A program made the translations under genes and the position numbers. Of a stretch of DNA of 64,000 nt, positions 20,938 to 31,200 are shown piece by piece. The notes below the pieces were generated by a model. It searched no databases and was not told the DNA's origin. It saw only the letters and a list, made by a program, of their open reading frames with translations. Origin of the DNA: Bdellovibrio sp. (GTDB lineage: Bacteria > Bdellovibrionota > Bdellovibrionia > Bdellovibrionales > Bdellovibrionaceae); contig JACMRL010000025.1 of assembly GCA_014376435.1 (NCBI GenBank), forward strand, positions 124,001 through 188,000. Reading direction: 5' to 3'. The stretch's first letter is position 1. Each line of letters opens with the position of its first letter.

Positions 20938-23904
20938 TCAAATAAATTCGGAAGCCACATATTTCGCAATCGTATTTACTAATTTTGCCGGATTGATTGG
21001 CTTAGGCAGATAGTCGGTGTAGCCGACATCCAAACATTTTTTTCGTACATCGCTCATCGCATGCGCGGTTAACGCAATAATTGGTTTTCTAAATCCTGCA
21101 TCCCTTAGGCGCTGAGTTGCCGAGTAGCCATCTAGCACTGGCATCTGAACATCCATCAGAACCAGGTGATGCTTTCCGTTTAAGGCTTTTTCAACTCCCT
21201 CAAGGCCATTTTCAGCGATTTCAACTTTTGCCCCTTTTTTCTCGAGCAATCTTGAAATTAAAAGCTGATTATCTGGTGAATCCTCCACAAGCAGAATGTA
21301 AATACCGTCGAGTGCTGCCACGGCTTCTGGTATTACGTTTTCGACTGCGGCTGGGTTGATCTTTCGACCTTCCACATTAGGAAGATGATTTTTAATTACG
21401 AGTTTAAAAGTTGATCCTTTGCCAACAATGCTATCTTTTAAAGTTAGATCCCCGCCAAGAAGTTGAGCAAGACGCTTGGATAGCGCAAGGCCTAAGCCCG
21501 TTCCGCCGAATTTTCTCGTCATAGATTCATCGCCTTGCACGAAGGGCTTAAAAAGACTCGACTGATGTTCCGGAGCAATGCCAATCCCCGAATCGCAAAC
21601 TTCAAATTCAATGTGCCCGTCAATATGCATGACCGAAAGATCTACTTTACCCATTTGAGTAAATTTAACGGCATTACCCACGATATTAAAAAGAATCTGT
21701 CTAAGCCTGGTCGGGTCAGAGGTCAGTTTGTCTTCAGTGTTTGCACCAACTCTTGAAGTAAGTCTCAACCCTTTTTCTTGAGCCTTCACGTTCATGGCCG
21801 AAAGAACATCTTCGATCAGACTCCCAAGAGAAAACTCTAGCGCTTCTACTTTTAAGTGCCCAGCTTCGACCTTTGAAAGATCAAGAATATCGTTGATCAA
21901 GACAGATAGCTGCTCGCCGTTTCTTTTTAAAGTTTGTGCATATTGCTTGCGATCATCCGGCGCGATTTTCGTATCGGTAATAAGGTCTGCAAAGCCAATC
22001 ATCACACCAAGTGGAGTTCGAATTTCGTGTGACATATTCGCTAAGAAGGCAGACTTCAGTTGGTTAGCTCGTTCGGCCTCTTCTTTGGACCGTTTAAGAT
22101 CTTTTTGGCTTTTGATCAAAGCTTCCATCGTGTTTTGTAACCGGAAGTTTGCGTCTTGGATTTCGTGCGAGCGTTGAAAAAGATCTGAAACAATTCGAGA
22201 TGATGCGTCTGAGACATCGACCGCTTGGCGGGCATTTTTTTGCTTTAGAACATACTCAGTCACTTCTTCCGCACGGTGAATGATGTAAGCCACTTCCCCG
22301 TTATTTCCTACTACGGGGTAATTAATTGGGCTCCACCATTTCTCTTCAAACTTTCCATCCGGACGTTGCACATCGTATTTCTGAAGCGCCATCGTGTGTG
22401 TTTGTTTAGAGGAAAGAACAAAGTTAAATGATCCCCTGATATTTTCTAAGCCTTTCGCCACTGGATCATCTGGATTATCTGGAAAGACGTCGAAGATATA
22501 CTTACCCAGAATATCGTTTCGCTTTGTCATTGTTGCTTCGTTGTAAGCATCACTTACGGCGGCAATTGTTAGATCCGGACGCAAGACAAGATAATTTCCT
22601 GGAGCTGACTCAAACAAGACTCTGAAATTTTGCTCGCTCTCTCGAAGTGCTTCATCGGATTTTTTGCGCTCGGTGATATCCGTAATAATGCCAGAAAGCT
22701 CAGTAGGTTTGCCATCGTCTGAGTAAATAGCACTCCCTTGCGACAAGACCCAACGAATCTCGCCTGATGGGCGAAGGATCCTGTATTCGTGACTGTAGGA
22801 AGTGCAATTCGCTATGGCGTCGGCTAAAACCTGTTTCGCCTGTTCTCTGTCTTCTGCGTGCGTAAGTTCATCGATTGCTTGATACACATCTTGCTCGAGG
22901 AAATCTTTTATTCCGAAAATTGCCTCAGCCGTGTCTGAAATAACTACTTTGTTATTGGTAAGATTAATTGTCCATGCGCCCATTTTTGCATTATCAAGTG
23001 CAACTTGAAGGGCCGATTGGCTTTCTTGAAGGCTTAATTCAGAACCTTTACGGGCGGTGATGTCTTCTGTAACGGCAACAACGTGTACTGGCTGACCGAG
23101 ATTATTTTTTGTAACCGACACCGTGCTCTGCGCCCAGAAATGCGTGCCATTCTTACGGATAAATCGCTTTTCAGTCTTAAACGCACTCACGTCGCCGCAA
23201 AGAAGCTGACGTAGTTTTTTGCTCGTCATCTCTCGGTCATCAGGATGAATAATGTCCAAAACTGAAAGCCCTAAAATTTCCTTTTCGCTGAACCCCAGCA
23301 TATTCGCAAAAGCGTGATTCACATCTAAAAATCGGCCTTCAAGTGAGATGAGCTTTACCCCTATCGACGTATGCTCAAAAGTTGCCCGAAGTCGTTCTTG
23401 GTTTTCTAACAGCTTTCGTTCCGCGGTCACTCTTCCAGTTGTCTCTACACACGCACAGTGAAGCCCCAAAACTTCTCCCGTGTCGCCGCGTATCGGGCCG
23501 TAGGAAAACGTAAAGTAAGTCTCTTCCTCGAAGCCATTTCGATTCATGATAAGCTTAAGATCTTCTAGATAAACGGCTTTGCCTTGATCGACAGATTCAA
23601 CAAGCGGCAAAAGATCAGTCCATATCTCTGACCAAATTAGCTGAAACTCTTTGCCAAACACCTCTGGATGTTTTTTTCCCAAAATTGGAAAATACGCATC
23701 GTTATAAAGAAAGTTTCGGCTCTTACCCCAGGCAATAAACATCGGAAATCGAGAGTTCAGCATCAGGCTTACTGCGGTCTTCAAGCTCTGCGGCCAGCTT
23801 ATAACCGGACCCAGCGGATGCTTTGACCAATCAATGCTTCGAGCAATTTTTCCGGCTTCGCTGTCATTAAAAATGAAGTCTAAAGTTTCAGAAGAATTTT
23901 TCAT
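20938..23904 (-). CDS. Multi-PAS hybrid sensor histidine kinase with C-terminal receiver domain
   Basis: Several PAS/PAC repeats (DITERKKS, DITARKGS), FLANMSHEIRTPLGVMIGFADL, HATPase_c GTGLGLALSKRL, receiver LLVEDSPDNQ...LVLMDVQMPVLDGY. Confidence 0.96.
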   Translation of the reverse strand: MKNSSETLDFIFNDSEAGKIARSIDWSKHPLGPVISWPQSLKTAVSLMLNSRFPMFIAWGKSRNFLYNDAYFPILGKKHPEVFGKEFQLIWSEIWTDLLPLVESVDQGKAVYLEDLKLIMNRNGFEEETYFTFSYGPIRGDTGEVLGLHCACVETTGRVTAERKLLENQERLRATFEHTSIGVKLISLEGRFLDVNHAFANMLGFSEKEILGLSVLDIIHPDDREMTSKKLRQLLCGDVSAFKTEKRFIRKNGTHFWAQSTVSVTKNNLGQPVHVVAVTEDITARKGSELSLQESQSALQVALDNAKMGAWTINLTNNKVVISDTAEAIFGIKDFLEQDVYQAIDELTHAEDREQAKQVLADAIANCTSYSHEYRILRPSGEIRWVLSQGSAIYSDDGKPTELSGIITDITERKKSDEALRESEQNFRVLFESAPGNYLVLRPDLTIAAVSDAYNEATMTKRNDILGKYIFDVFPDNPDDPVAKGLENIRGSFNFVLSSKQTHTMALQKYDVQRPDGKFEEKWWSPINYPVVGNNGEVAYIIHRAEEVTEYVLKQKNARQAVDVSDASSRIVSDLFQRSHEIQDANFRLQNTMEALIKSQKDLKRSKEEAERANQLKSAFLANMSHEIRTPLGVMIGFADLITDTKIAPDDRKQYAQTLKRNGEQLSVLINDILDLSKVEAGHLKVEALEFSLGSLIEDVLSAMNVKAQEKGLRLTSRVGANTEDKLTSDPTRLRQILFNIVGNAVKFTQMGKVDLSVMHIDGHIEFEVCDSGIGIAPEHQSSLFKPFVQGDESMTRKFGGTGLGLALSKRLAQLLGGDLTLKDSIVGKGSTFKLVIKNHLPNVEGRKINPAAVENVIPEAVAALDGIYILLVEDSPDNQLLISRLLEKKGAKVEIAENGLEGVEKALNGKHHLVLMDVQMPVLDGYSATQRLRDAGFRKPIIALTAHAMSDVRKKCLDVGYTDYLPKPINPAKLVNTIAKYVASEFI

Positions 23905-24400
23905 CTAAAACAGACTGATTTCTTGGGCGCAAGAGACTTTCGATCAAGGTGTTTTGTGTTTTTCATAAATGTGACACTCCATTTTCGAAAGTCTAAATAA
24001 CCACTCATTTGAACTATAGCCTCTTACGAATACTTTAAAAGATTTAAATTTGCACTCTCTGGGTTGAGAAACCTTAAGATTCTGTGGTGCGGGTCATTAT
24101 CTTAGCTTTCAGCAGCGCTTGGTATGCCAAGTGCCGTGATAATCGTATGGATCGCGCGCCAATTAAAAAGTATTTCCAACGCCTGTAGTTTTTCAACGCT
24201 AGAAACAGATTTACTTTTTAAAAGCTCGCCCGCTTTATCGATTTTTGTTTCGCTGCAAAGGAGTTCAACTGACCTCATAAAAACCACCTATTTTTACAAG
24301 TTTAAGTCCGTAAAGTATTGAAATTATTGGTTCAATAAATAAGATTTAGCTAAGAATATGCTATATTGGACTGAACGATTTGAGGCGGTTCAAAACCAAT

Positions 24401-25666
24401 CTACTTATTTAAACACTGCTTTTTAAGTAAAATACTGTGACCGGTTCTTGCTGGCCCCGGGTAAAAAGTAACCCAATCGGCAATCAATTCAGCCGATGAA
24501 AAAACGGATGGATTATTTGTCATTTTATTTAAACATACATAATCTAAATAAGCTGAGCGCAACACGTAACTGCCTTGACGAAGCATATTATGATAAAGCT
24601 TATAAACACGAAGATCAGAAATTTTTCTTACTCCGGTAATTAGTTCGCCGCCATACCATGATTGATGGTTTTTATTTTCTTCCGATAGCGTCGTTGTGTA
24701 AATTCCTGAATAAGATGAAGGTGGTGCGTACCCCGCCCAAGTTTGCTGAAAGGGTAGTTTGAAAAATAAGTTGGGATTTTTCAGCTGAAGCCAAAATGGT
24801 GTGGCTAAAATTCCGTAAATTAAAAATCCAGCTAGAATAAAATTATTTTTGTCCGGTATGTCTTTAAGAAATGAATTACTTGTATTTTCTTTATCTCCAA
24901 TTTGAATAAAAAGTAAAAATGGTAAAATGCTTGCCGCAGGAAGCCAATCTAGGCGAAGTAGCATAGCAGCACCCAAATGGTAAATAATTCCAAGTGCTGC
25001 CAAAAGCTTTTGTTGTCGAAAAAATATATTAGCCACCGAAGCAATTAAAATCAAAATAGAAATTAAAATAGCAGCAAGCCCTAGGAAATTGGTTGCAGTC
25101 GGTTGCTGTGCTAACCACGAACCTGCGGTGGTCACAAGTTCTTTTTCCTGCAAAGCGATCGCCAGACCGTTATCGTTAAGCCATCCTGTGGAAATTTTTA
25201 AAAATGATTCTAAAAAGTACATTAAAGAAATTTGCACCAGAATCAGAAAAGTCCACCATTGCTTTACTTTCGGTGCCGCTGACTTCCAATTTTCTGGCGC
25301 CAAAAATAAAAATAAAAGAAAAATGAATAAAATCCGATCGCCAAGATGAACGATGTTTATATTTCTAATATGTATAAAAAATAAAAGGCACAAGATAACG
25401 AACGCGCTGATTCGTAATTTGAAATTATAAAAAATGAAAATGGAAAAAACAAATCCAAGTGCAAGTAAAAAACGCCACACGGATGTCGAAATACTAAATA
25501 GAAAATTAAAGTTTGCCGACAATCCTGCGGTCTGGGGTGAATTTAAAATTGACTCAGGTCCAAAAAAAATAGGTCCAAAAAGCCAGTATTGCACAAAACA
25601 ATAAGCCAGCAGTAAGGCTAATATTTTACGGAACAATACGAAAGATTTGTAAGTAATTAAATCCAA
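24401..25666 (-). CDS. HTTM-like (gamma-carboxylase-related) multi-pass membrane protein
   Basis: Many TM segments; LVQISLMYFLESFLKISTGWLNDNGLAIALQ and LGIIYHLGAAMLLRLDWLPAASILPFLLF typical of HTTM. Confidence 0.75.
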   Translation of the reverse strand: MDLITYKSFVLFRKILALLLAYCFVQYWLFGPIFFGPESILNSPQTAGLSANFNFLFSISTSVWRFLLALGFVFSIFIFYNFKLRISAFVILCLLFFIHIRNINIVHLGDRILFIFLLFLFLAPENWKSAAPKVKQWWTFLILVQISLMYFLESFLKISTGWLNDNGLAIALQEKELVTTAGSWLAQQPTATNFLGLAAILISILILIASVANIFFRQQKLLAALGIIYHLGAAMLLRLDWLPAASILPFLLFIQIGDKENTSNSFLKDIPDKNNFILAGFLIYGILATPFWLQLKNPNLFFKLPFQQTWAGYAPPSSYSGIYTTTLSEENKNHQSWYGGELITGVRKISDLRVYKLYHNMLRQGSYVLRSAYLDYVCLNKMTNNPSVFSSAELIADWVTFYPGPARTGHSILLKKQCLNK

Positions 25667-25752
25667 AATACTCTTCCCTTGTCTTGCAAGTCCACCAGAA
25701 ATAATATGATTAAATCTGGAAATTGTTAAAAAGTCATATCTAAAATGAAGGT

Positions 25753-27351
25753 CTATTTCGAATTTGGATCAACAGGCTTTTTTGAAGATTTAGTTTCACG
25801 GCTAGGTTTTTGTTTTAAAAAAATGAACTTAGCTTTTTCTTTTCCCTTGCTGTTTTGATTTTCTTTTTCAATGACGATTGATTCCGTTGATACCGAGTTG
25901 ACCAAAAATTTTCGATCAATCAGATTCAGCTGGTACATTAGTTTTACCCTGTTAAGACCTAATCTCAGCCAATAAATATTATCTAACTTTTCATCTCGTA
26001 AACTTTCATAGAAAATTAAAGGCGAAAAATCTTTGTCATTTTGTCCGTAAAGAACAATCTTTCGACCTCTCGCTAATTTTCTTAAGCTAGCTAATGGAAA
26101 TTTCTTTTTTAATGAATTAATTTGCTCCATCAGCGCTAGTGACGAAAATTTTCCTGTTTGATTATATTCTTTGTACTGCTTCAGATCTTCTTCCGCTACC
26201 CCGGTTCCGTAAACGGGAGCATTAACGGCTTTCCTAATATAAAACCCGTTATCAAAGCTACGGCGAGTATCAATAAAAACATATTCGCTGTTTGAGATTA
26301 TAAATTCAGATGCAGAAATAACTTTCAAGCCAGCTACGCTTTTGGGCGTCAACGGATACTTATCTAAAGGTTGATCGTCAATTATCTGCACCTTTCGATC
26401 TTTAAATTTGGCGTTCATGTACATTACGATTGCGATTGCCTTGGGATCATAAATATCTGATTGGTGTATATAAATATCTCCCTCTTTCGTCAGCAGTGGA
26501 CGTAATATTCTGTCAACTCTTGGTAGCATTACTTTTGGCTCCGCAATTAAAGTTCTAAAATCAGGGATATCAACAAAAGAAAAGTTGGCTAAAATTGGGG
26601 CTCGATTTTTATCTAAGGGTTCAGTTGAAATAAAAATATTTCGCGTCTTATTAAAATTAACTTCAGATGGGCTCACTTTTTGAAGTCCAGGAAAATAACC
26701 AAGATTTGAACTTGAATCGGGCCACTTAAGACTGTCTTTCACCTGAATTTTAAACTCGATCAGGTCATCATTGGTTTGAAATCCGTTTAATGTTAAAAAT
26801 TCGACTAAATCTTTAATGTTCTCAAATCCGTATTTTTGATAATTCAGACGATCAATCGATTGCTGGGCGAGCGAAGATTTAATTACAAGCTTTTCCGATA
26901 GCTGAAGCCGGATATCTGCATAATAATTATAAGCAAAATCATTTAGCTCGTCGTAATCGATAATCTTGAACATGTAATCTTGCTCGGATAGACAATTTAA
27001 ATGCTGACTTGGTAAAATAATATAGATGGCATTTTTACGATTGATGCGGTCATACACCCGCCAAGGAAGTAAAGGGGAAGTATTCGAGCTGAAATACCGA
27101 CAAAGTCCTTCACTTTTTTTCTGGCGAACCTCGGCGATAGGCTCAGTTTTCACAGCGGTGTTTGAAAATGCAGCGCCAGCGGAGTCTCCTCGTACAAAGT
27201 TCGAGTTATCGACAAGCTCGGATGAAGTTGGCTGCGATTGGACCGGTCGTGCCGCGGGCTGCTCGGCATTATTTTTTTGTTTAAAAAAAGCGATGACCGC
27301 CGCGATGGCGACTATAGCAAGAATTATAAATATCGGTTTTCTGCTTTGCAT
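25753..27351 (-). CDS. Membrane-anchored tandem rhodanese-like protein lacking the catalytic Cys
   Basis: LKVISASEFIISNSEYVFIDTRRSFDNGFYIRKAVNAPV ... GRKIVLYGQNDKDFSPLIFYESLR; weaker first domain KVSPSEVNFNKTRNIFISTEPLD... Start set at internal ATG MQSRKPIF. Confidence 0.6.
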   Translation of the reverse strand: MQSRKPIFIILAIVAIAAVIAFFKQKNNAEQPAARPVQSQPTSSELVDNSNFVRGDSAGAAFSNTAVKTEPIAEVRQKKSEGLCRYFSSNTSPLLPWRVYDRINRKNAIYIILPSQHLNCLSEQDYMFKIIDYDELNDFAYNYYADIRLQLSEKLVIKSSLAQQSIDRLNYQKYGFENIKDLVEFLTLNGFQTNDDLIEFKIQVKDSLKWPDSSSNLGYFPGLQKVSPSEVNFNKTRNIFISTEPLDKNRAPILANFSFVDIPDFRTLIAEPKVMLPRVDRILRPLLTKEGDIYIHQSDIYDPKAIAIVMYMNAKFKDRKVQIIDDQPLDKYPLTPKSVAGLKVISASEFIISNSEYVFIDTRRSFDNGFYIRKAVNAPVYGTGVAEEDLKQYKEYNQTGKFSSLALMEQINSLKKKFPLASLRKLARGRKIVLYGQNDKDFSPLIFYESLRDEKLDNIYWLRLGLNRVKLMYQLNLIDRKFLVNSVSTESIVIEKENQNSKGKEKAKFIFLKQKPSRETKSSKKPVDPNSK

Positions 27352-27381
27352 AAGGCTGACTGTAGCATAGCATAAATACAT

Positions 27382-27936
27382 ATGACAAAACTTCTAAGCT
27401 TTTTATTCATTTTGGCTAGTGCTTCTGCGGGCGCCAAGGCACCTTTAGCCGTAAAATCAGTCCCGGTTTCTGACGTAAAAATAACCTGGAAGTACGAAAA
27501 CTTTCCGCTAAAAATTCAAATTGCTGATATTAAAGAAGATAAAAAACTTTTTATCTCGGAGACGCGAGCTTTTCAGAAAAAAGAAGATTCTATTATTACT
27601 AAAGTCTGGCCAGATGCCACTGTCGCGGCAAAACATAAAGATTCAACTCCATTTGCCTTAGTCATCGAAAATCCCAGTTCAGAAGATTACTATTTTTTTG
27701 CCGTTCCCCATGAGTTAAACCCGCATCATGCATCAGCCGGCCATTATTTTGAATGTCTCTGTAATGGTCGAGTTTTTAAAGTTCCCGCTAAGTCGACATG
27801 GTACAGGATTGTTCGGCTAAATCTAAATGACTCTTTTCAGAATTTGAAAACGTTTGAAATAAATCACCAAATTATTGGGCTTCAAAAGAATGAGGTTTTA
27901 TTGAACTACAAGGAAAGATTGTATGAGCCGAATTAG
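27382..27936 (+). CDS. Exported Cox11/CtaG-like CxC protein (copy A)
   Basis: Signal peptide; VPHELNPHHASAGHYFECLCNGRVFKVPAKSTWYRIVRLNL. Confidence 0.55.
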   Translation: MTKLLSFLFILASASAGAKAPLAVKSVPVSDVKITWKYENFPLKIQIADIKEDKKLFISETRAFQKKEDSIITKVWPDATVAAKHKDSTPFALVIENPSSEDYYFFAVPHELNPHHASAGHYFECLCNGRVFKVPAKSTWYRIVRLNLNDSFQNLKTFEINHQIIGLQKNEVLLNYKERLYEPN

Positions 27937-28402
27937 TCTGGTTTGCGTTTTCTTATTTTTATCCAGTCAAGCGTTTTGTCAGACAGCATTTAAGCTGAAA
28001 TGGGATTCAAAAAATTTGCCCTTTGAAGTTAAAACGGCAATGGCTCCGCTGACTGTAAAGAATCAAGTCGGTCAGATGGGAACCTTTACAGAAAAATTAA
28101 ATTTGCCGATCGAACGACAACTGCCAGATGGAGTTGTTCATTTGGCCAGATCGGAAACCGCCTATGTTTACTTATTTGTAAAGAATACGTCTAAGCGAAA
28201 AATAAGATTTTCAGTGGCGCCGCATTCAACCCACCCCGGGGCTTCCGCATTGGGCTTTAGTTTTAACTGTTTATGCAACGGTCATATTTATACGGCAGAG
28301 CCGAATTCAATTTGGTATCGTATTATGGAACTTAAAAATAATTCTTCAAACAACGAAAAAAATGTCGAACTAATGCATACTATATACGAAGTTAAAAAGT
28401 AA
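27923..28402 (+). CDS. Exported Cox11/CtaG-like CxC protein (copy B)
   Basis: Signal peptide; APHSTHPGASALGFSFNCLCNGHIYTAEPNSIWYRIMELKN, paralogous to 27382..27936; 14-nt overlap. Confidence 0.55.
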   Translation: MSRISLVCVFLFLSSQAFCQTAFKLKWDSKNLPFEVKTAMAPLTVKNQVGQMGTFTEKLNLPIERQLPDGVVHLARSETAYVYLFVKNTSKRKIRFSVAPHSTHPGASALGFSFNCLCNGHIYTAEPNSIWYRIMELKNNSSNNEKNVELMHTIYEVKK

Positions 28403-28422
28403 GTTTTAAAAAACTCAATCAG

Positions 28423-29709
28423 CTATTTGAATTCGTAAGCTGCGACGGGGCCATCGTTATAGCTGAAGTAAATTTTATTTTTTTCTAAAAACAAAGATCC
28501 GGTAAAAAAGCCGTCCAAATCCCATGTTTTAACAAGCAAACCATTTTCTGGCTTGATCATGCATAACTTGTTAACTTGGCAGTAAAGTAGAAAAAACTCA
28601 TCTCTTTTTATCTTAAGAAGTATGGGGCTGCTTGATTGTTTAAATTTTTCTTTTTGCCATTGCCAGATAATTTTTCCTGATTTTGAATGCACTCCGTATG
28701 TGGTTCCATTGCTATCAGCAATTAAAATAAGTCCGTACTTTTTTGAAAATGCCGGACTGACCTGGCTTGCTGCCTTTAACTTCGCTTGCCAAATTATTTT
28801 TCCGGTTTCAATCTCAATCGAGATCAATTCTTTTCCCCAATTAGAAAAATAAGCAACCGGCCCGTCGATCCAAGCCGTCGACTTGATTTGACCAAGAACT
28901 TTTGTGGTCCACTTACGCTGCCCCGTTTGATAATCAAACGCCTGTACAGTTGAATTATTGACGCCGACCAAAACCGTTTTACCATCTTCAGAAAGCGCGG
29001 GCGATGAGTGGCTTTGCTCACCTAAAAAATCAGATTGCCAAACGATTTCGCCCGAATTTTTATTTAATTTAATGAGGTAGCCGTCCGGTCGAAAAGTCTC
29101 GACATTAAAAACAATATCATCTTTTTCGATAAAAGGTGATGCGCCAACGGTACCACCCAAAATGCGCATCCAGATCAAAGCACCGCTGTATTTATTAATT
29201 TTGTAGACGCTACCCCTGTAGGAACCAACATAGACAAAATCTTTTTCAATGACGGCGGTACTATGAATTCCTCGGGTCGATTCACCCAGGTAGAATTTCC
29301 ATTTCAGATTCCCTGTAAACTTATCGAAAGCGTAAAACCACGACGTGTCAGACCCGACAAAAACCGTAGATTCATCGGCTAGCACCGACGACTTGGATGC
29401 GCCGTGAATACCGAAGTTAATTTGCGGAGTCATCCACAAATTTTTTATGGAATTAAACGAATCGGCTTCAAAAATTGCATGACGGCTTGGTCCTGAGCGA
29501 TACATTATTTTATTTGAAATATCAGTCGCTTTTTCGGGCGCAAAGCTTTCAAAATGAACCGTGTTCCAAATCATTCTTGGTTGATTTTCAACCTTCACTA
29601 AAAATAAAAACGGGTTTGTTAAAAAGATGCACGCAAGAATTGAAATTACCCAGCAAATATAAAATAGCTTCAATGTTTTACTGATATAACCCCCCCGACA
29701 AGCGATCAA
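28423..29709 (-). CDS. PQQ-type beta-propeller repeat protein
   Basis: Repeats FYAFDKFTGNLKWKF, VYKINKYSGALIWMR, LIKLNKNSGEIVWQS, VQAFDYQTGQRKWTT, LISIEIETGKIIWQA, TYGVHSKSGKIIWQW. Confidence 0.9.
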   Translation of the reverse strand: MIACRGGYISKTLKLFYICWVISILACIFLTNPFLFLVKVENQPRMIWNTVHFESFAPEKATDISNKIMYRSGPSRHAIFEADSFNSIKNLWMTPQINFGIHGASKSSVLADESTVFVGSDTSWFYAFDKFTGNLKWKFYLGESTRGIHSTAVIEKDFVYVGSYRGSVYKINKYSGALIWMRILGGTVGASPFIEKDDIVFNVETFRPDGYLIKLNKNSGEIVWQSDFLGEQSHSSPALSEDGKTVLVGVNNSTVQAFDYQTGQRKWTTKVLGQIKSTAWIDGPVAYFSNWGKELISIEIETGKIIWQAKLKAASQVSPAFSKKYGLILIADSNGTTYGVHSKSGKIIWQWQKEKFKQSSSPILLKIKRDEFFLLYCQVNKLCMIKPENGLLVKTWDLDGFFTGSLFLEKNKIYFSYNDGPVAAYEFK

Positions 29710-30823
29710 TCTTTAACTTGTTTGTACAAACATTTGCAAAACTTTGTTGGTGTATATTTGAAAAGTCTGACTTACGACGAACTTGGTGATCAACGTCAAT
29801 ATCAATAAACCCCGCTAAACTAGCTTGATCCTGACAGGTCTTGGTTAGTAAGGATAATAATACAATCGGATCGCAGTGAACCCGAACGGAAAATTGCGAT
29901 AGGTTGGGTTTATATTCAATGGTTACGTCTGTTTTTTTAATAAAAAAACGGCTTTCGCACACAGAATAAGCGTCTAGCATATTTAAAGAATATACCCGGT
30001 AATGATTTGTTAAACTTGAATTTTTATCGATCGCAAAGGGTATAACTTGCGCAATGATAAAAAGCGCGATGAAACATCGGTTTAATAGATCTTTGGGAAA
30101 CCGAAATAAATCGCGCTGAATAAAAAACAAACTAATCAAAGCAAACATGATAATCGGATAAAAGTAACCAACGATATGCCACGAAAAAATATGGAATAAA
30201 CAAATCTGAAAAAGCGCAAACCAAAAAATTTTTCTATTACTTGCTAATAATAACCATGAGAAAATCATTTCAAGAATAACAACATAAGTACAGGCTAAAA
30301 CAAGTAAATACCCAGAAAAAAAAGAGGGATTAGTAAGTGCCTGTCCGGAAAACCAGTCCGTATTAAATTTAATTAAACCTGCCGAAACATAAAACAAAAC
30401 TAAAAATAGCTTCAGCATATTTTTTTTGTTCGCTAAAAATAAAAAAGTAAAATTAATAATGTGGGACATATAATGGTAATTGCCCATAAATCGGTAATCA
30501 GAAAGGTGAACTAAAAACTTAAAGATGCTTAATCCTAAAAAAAGATAGTAAGCTTGTTCGCGTCTTTTCATTATAAAAAGGAGTGCGCAAATAATTGAAA
30601 AAAATCCATAAACCAGCAAACTTGGATTTAAATTTTTTAATATGATCGCTGAAACACCCGTACAATTAGGAAAAAATTGCCAGCATATAATACCGTCTGT
30701 GTCGGCATACGAGGGGTAAAAGTAGTAGGCAGTTACTATATGGCTTAACGACAAAAAGAAACCATACAGGCTTAAAGCAGAATCACTAAAAATTTCCGAT
30801 ATATTGCGTTTAAAAAAATTCAT
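29678..30823 (-). CDS. HTTM-like multi-pass membrane protein
   Basis: LFLVLFYVSAGLIKFNTDWFSGQALTNPSF, ICLFHIFSWHIVGYFYPIIMF; topology like 24401..25666. Confidence 0.65.
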   Translation of the reverse strand: MNFFKRNISEIFSDSALSLYGFFLSLSHIVTAYYFYPSYADTDGIICWQFFPNCTGVSAIILKNLNPSLLVYGFFSIICALLFIMKRREQAYYLFLGLSIFKFLVHLSDYRFMGNYHYMSHIINFTFLFLANKKNMLKLFLVLFYVSAGLIKFNTDWFSGQALTNPSFFSGYLLVLACTYVVILEMIFSWLLLASNRKIFWFALFQICLFHIFSWHIVGYFYPIIMFALISLFFIQRDLFRFPKDLLNRCFIALFIIAQVIPFAIDKNSSLTNHYRVYSLNMLDAYSVCESRFFIKKTDVTIEYKPNLSQFSVRVHCDPIVLLSLLTKTCQDQASLAGFIDIDVDHQVRRKSDFSNIHQQSFANVCTNKLKIDRLSGGLYQ

Positions 30824-31200
30824 CGATACTTGCAGTCTTTAATTTTAACATTAATCGCGATCGCTTTTATATTAAAATTCGCCGGAAGAATGCAATTTGA
30901 AAATTCTGAATCAGTTATGAAGGCATCGCTAAAATCGACGTTTATAAAATCCCCGCCTTTAAATTTTGTATTTGTAATACGCGCACCGGCAAAGCTTGAT
31001 CCCTGAAAACTAAAATTTTCGAACGAAGATGATGAAATGATCGCGCCAATAAAATTTGCATTTACTAGCCTAGAGTGTTTTGAGTTGAATCTGATAAATG
31101 ATTTTTGTTGAAAGTTGAAGTCTGGGTTTCCGCCGGCGACAGCCAATTGGATGTAAATTAAAAATGGAAATACTAAAAAAAAACCTTTAGCATGCACCAT
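30820..31200 (-). CDS. Secreted pentapeptide-repeat protein
   Basis: Likely start MVHAKGFFLVFPFLIYIQLAVAGG; repeats ANFIGAIISSSSFENFSFQGSSFAGARITNTKFKGGDFINVDFSDAFITDSEFSNC. Confidence 0.8.
   Translation of the reverse strand: MVHAKGFFLVFPFLIYIQLAVAGGNPDFNFQQKSFIRFNSKHSRLVNANFIGAIISSSSFENFSFQGSSFAGARITNTKFKGGDFINVDFSDAFITDSEFSNCILPANFNIKAIAINVKIKDCKYR

Noticed and set aside
21117-22177. Plus ORFs within the hybrid histidine kinase region
   Set aside because: Antisense to clear PAS/HisKA/receiver coding sequence; no independent support.
24102-24287. 61-aa minus ORF downstream of the kinase
   Set aside because: Short, no recognisable domain, overlapped by an equally long plus ORF; insufficient support.
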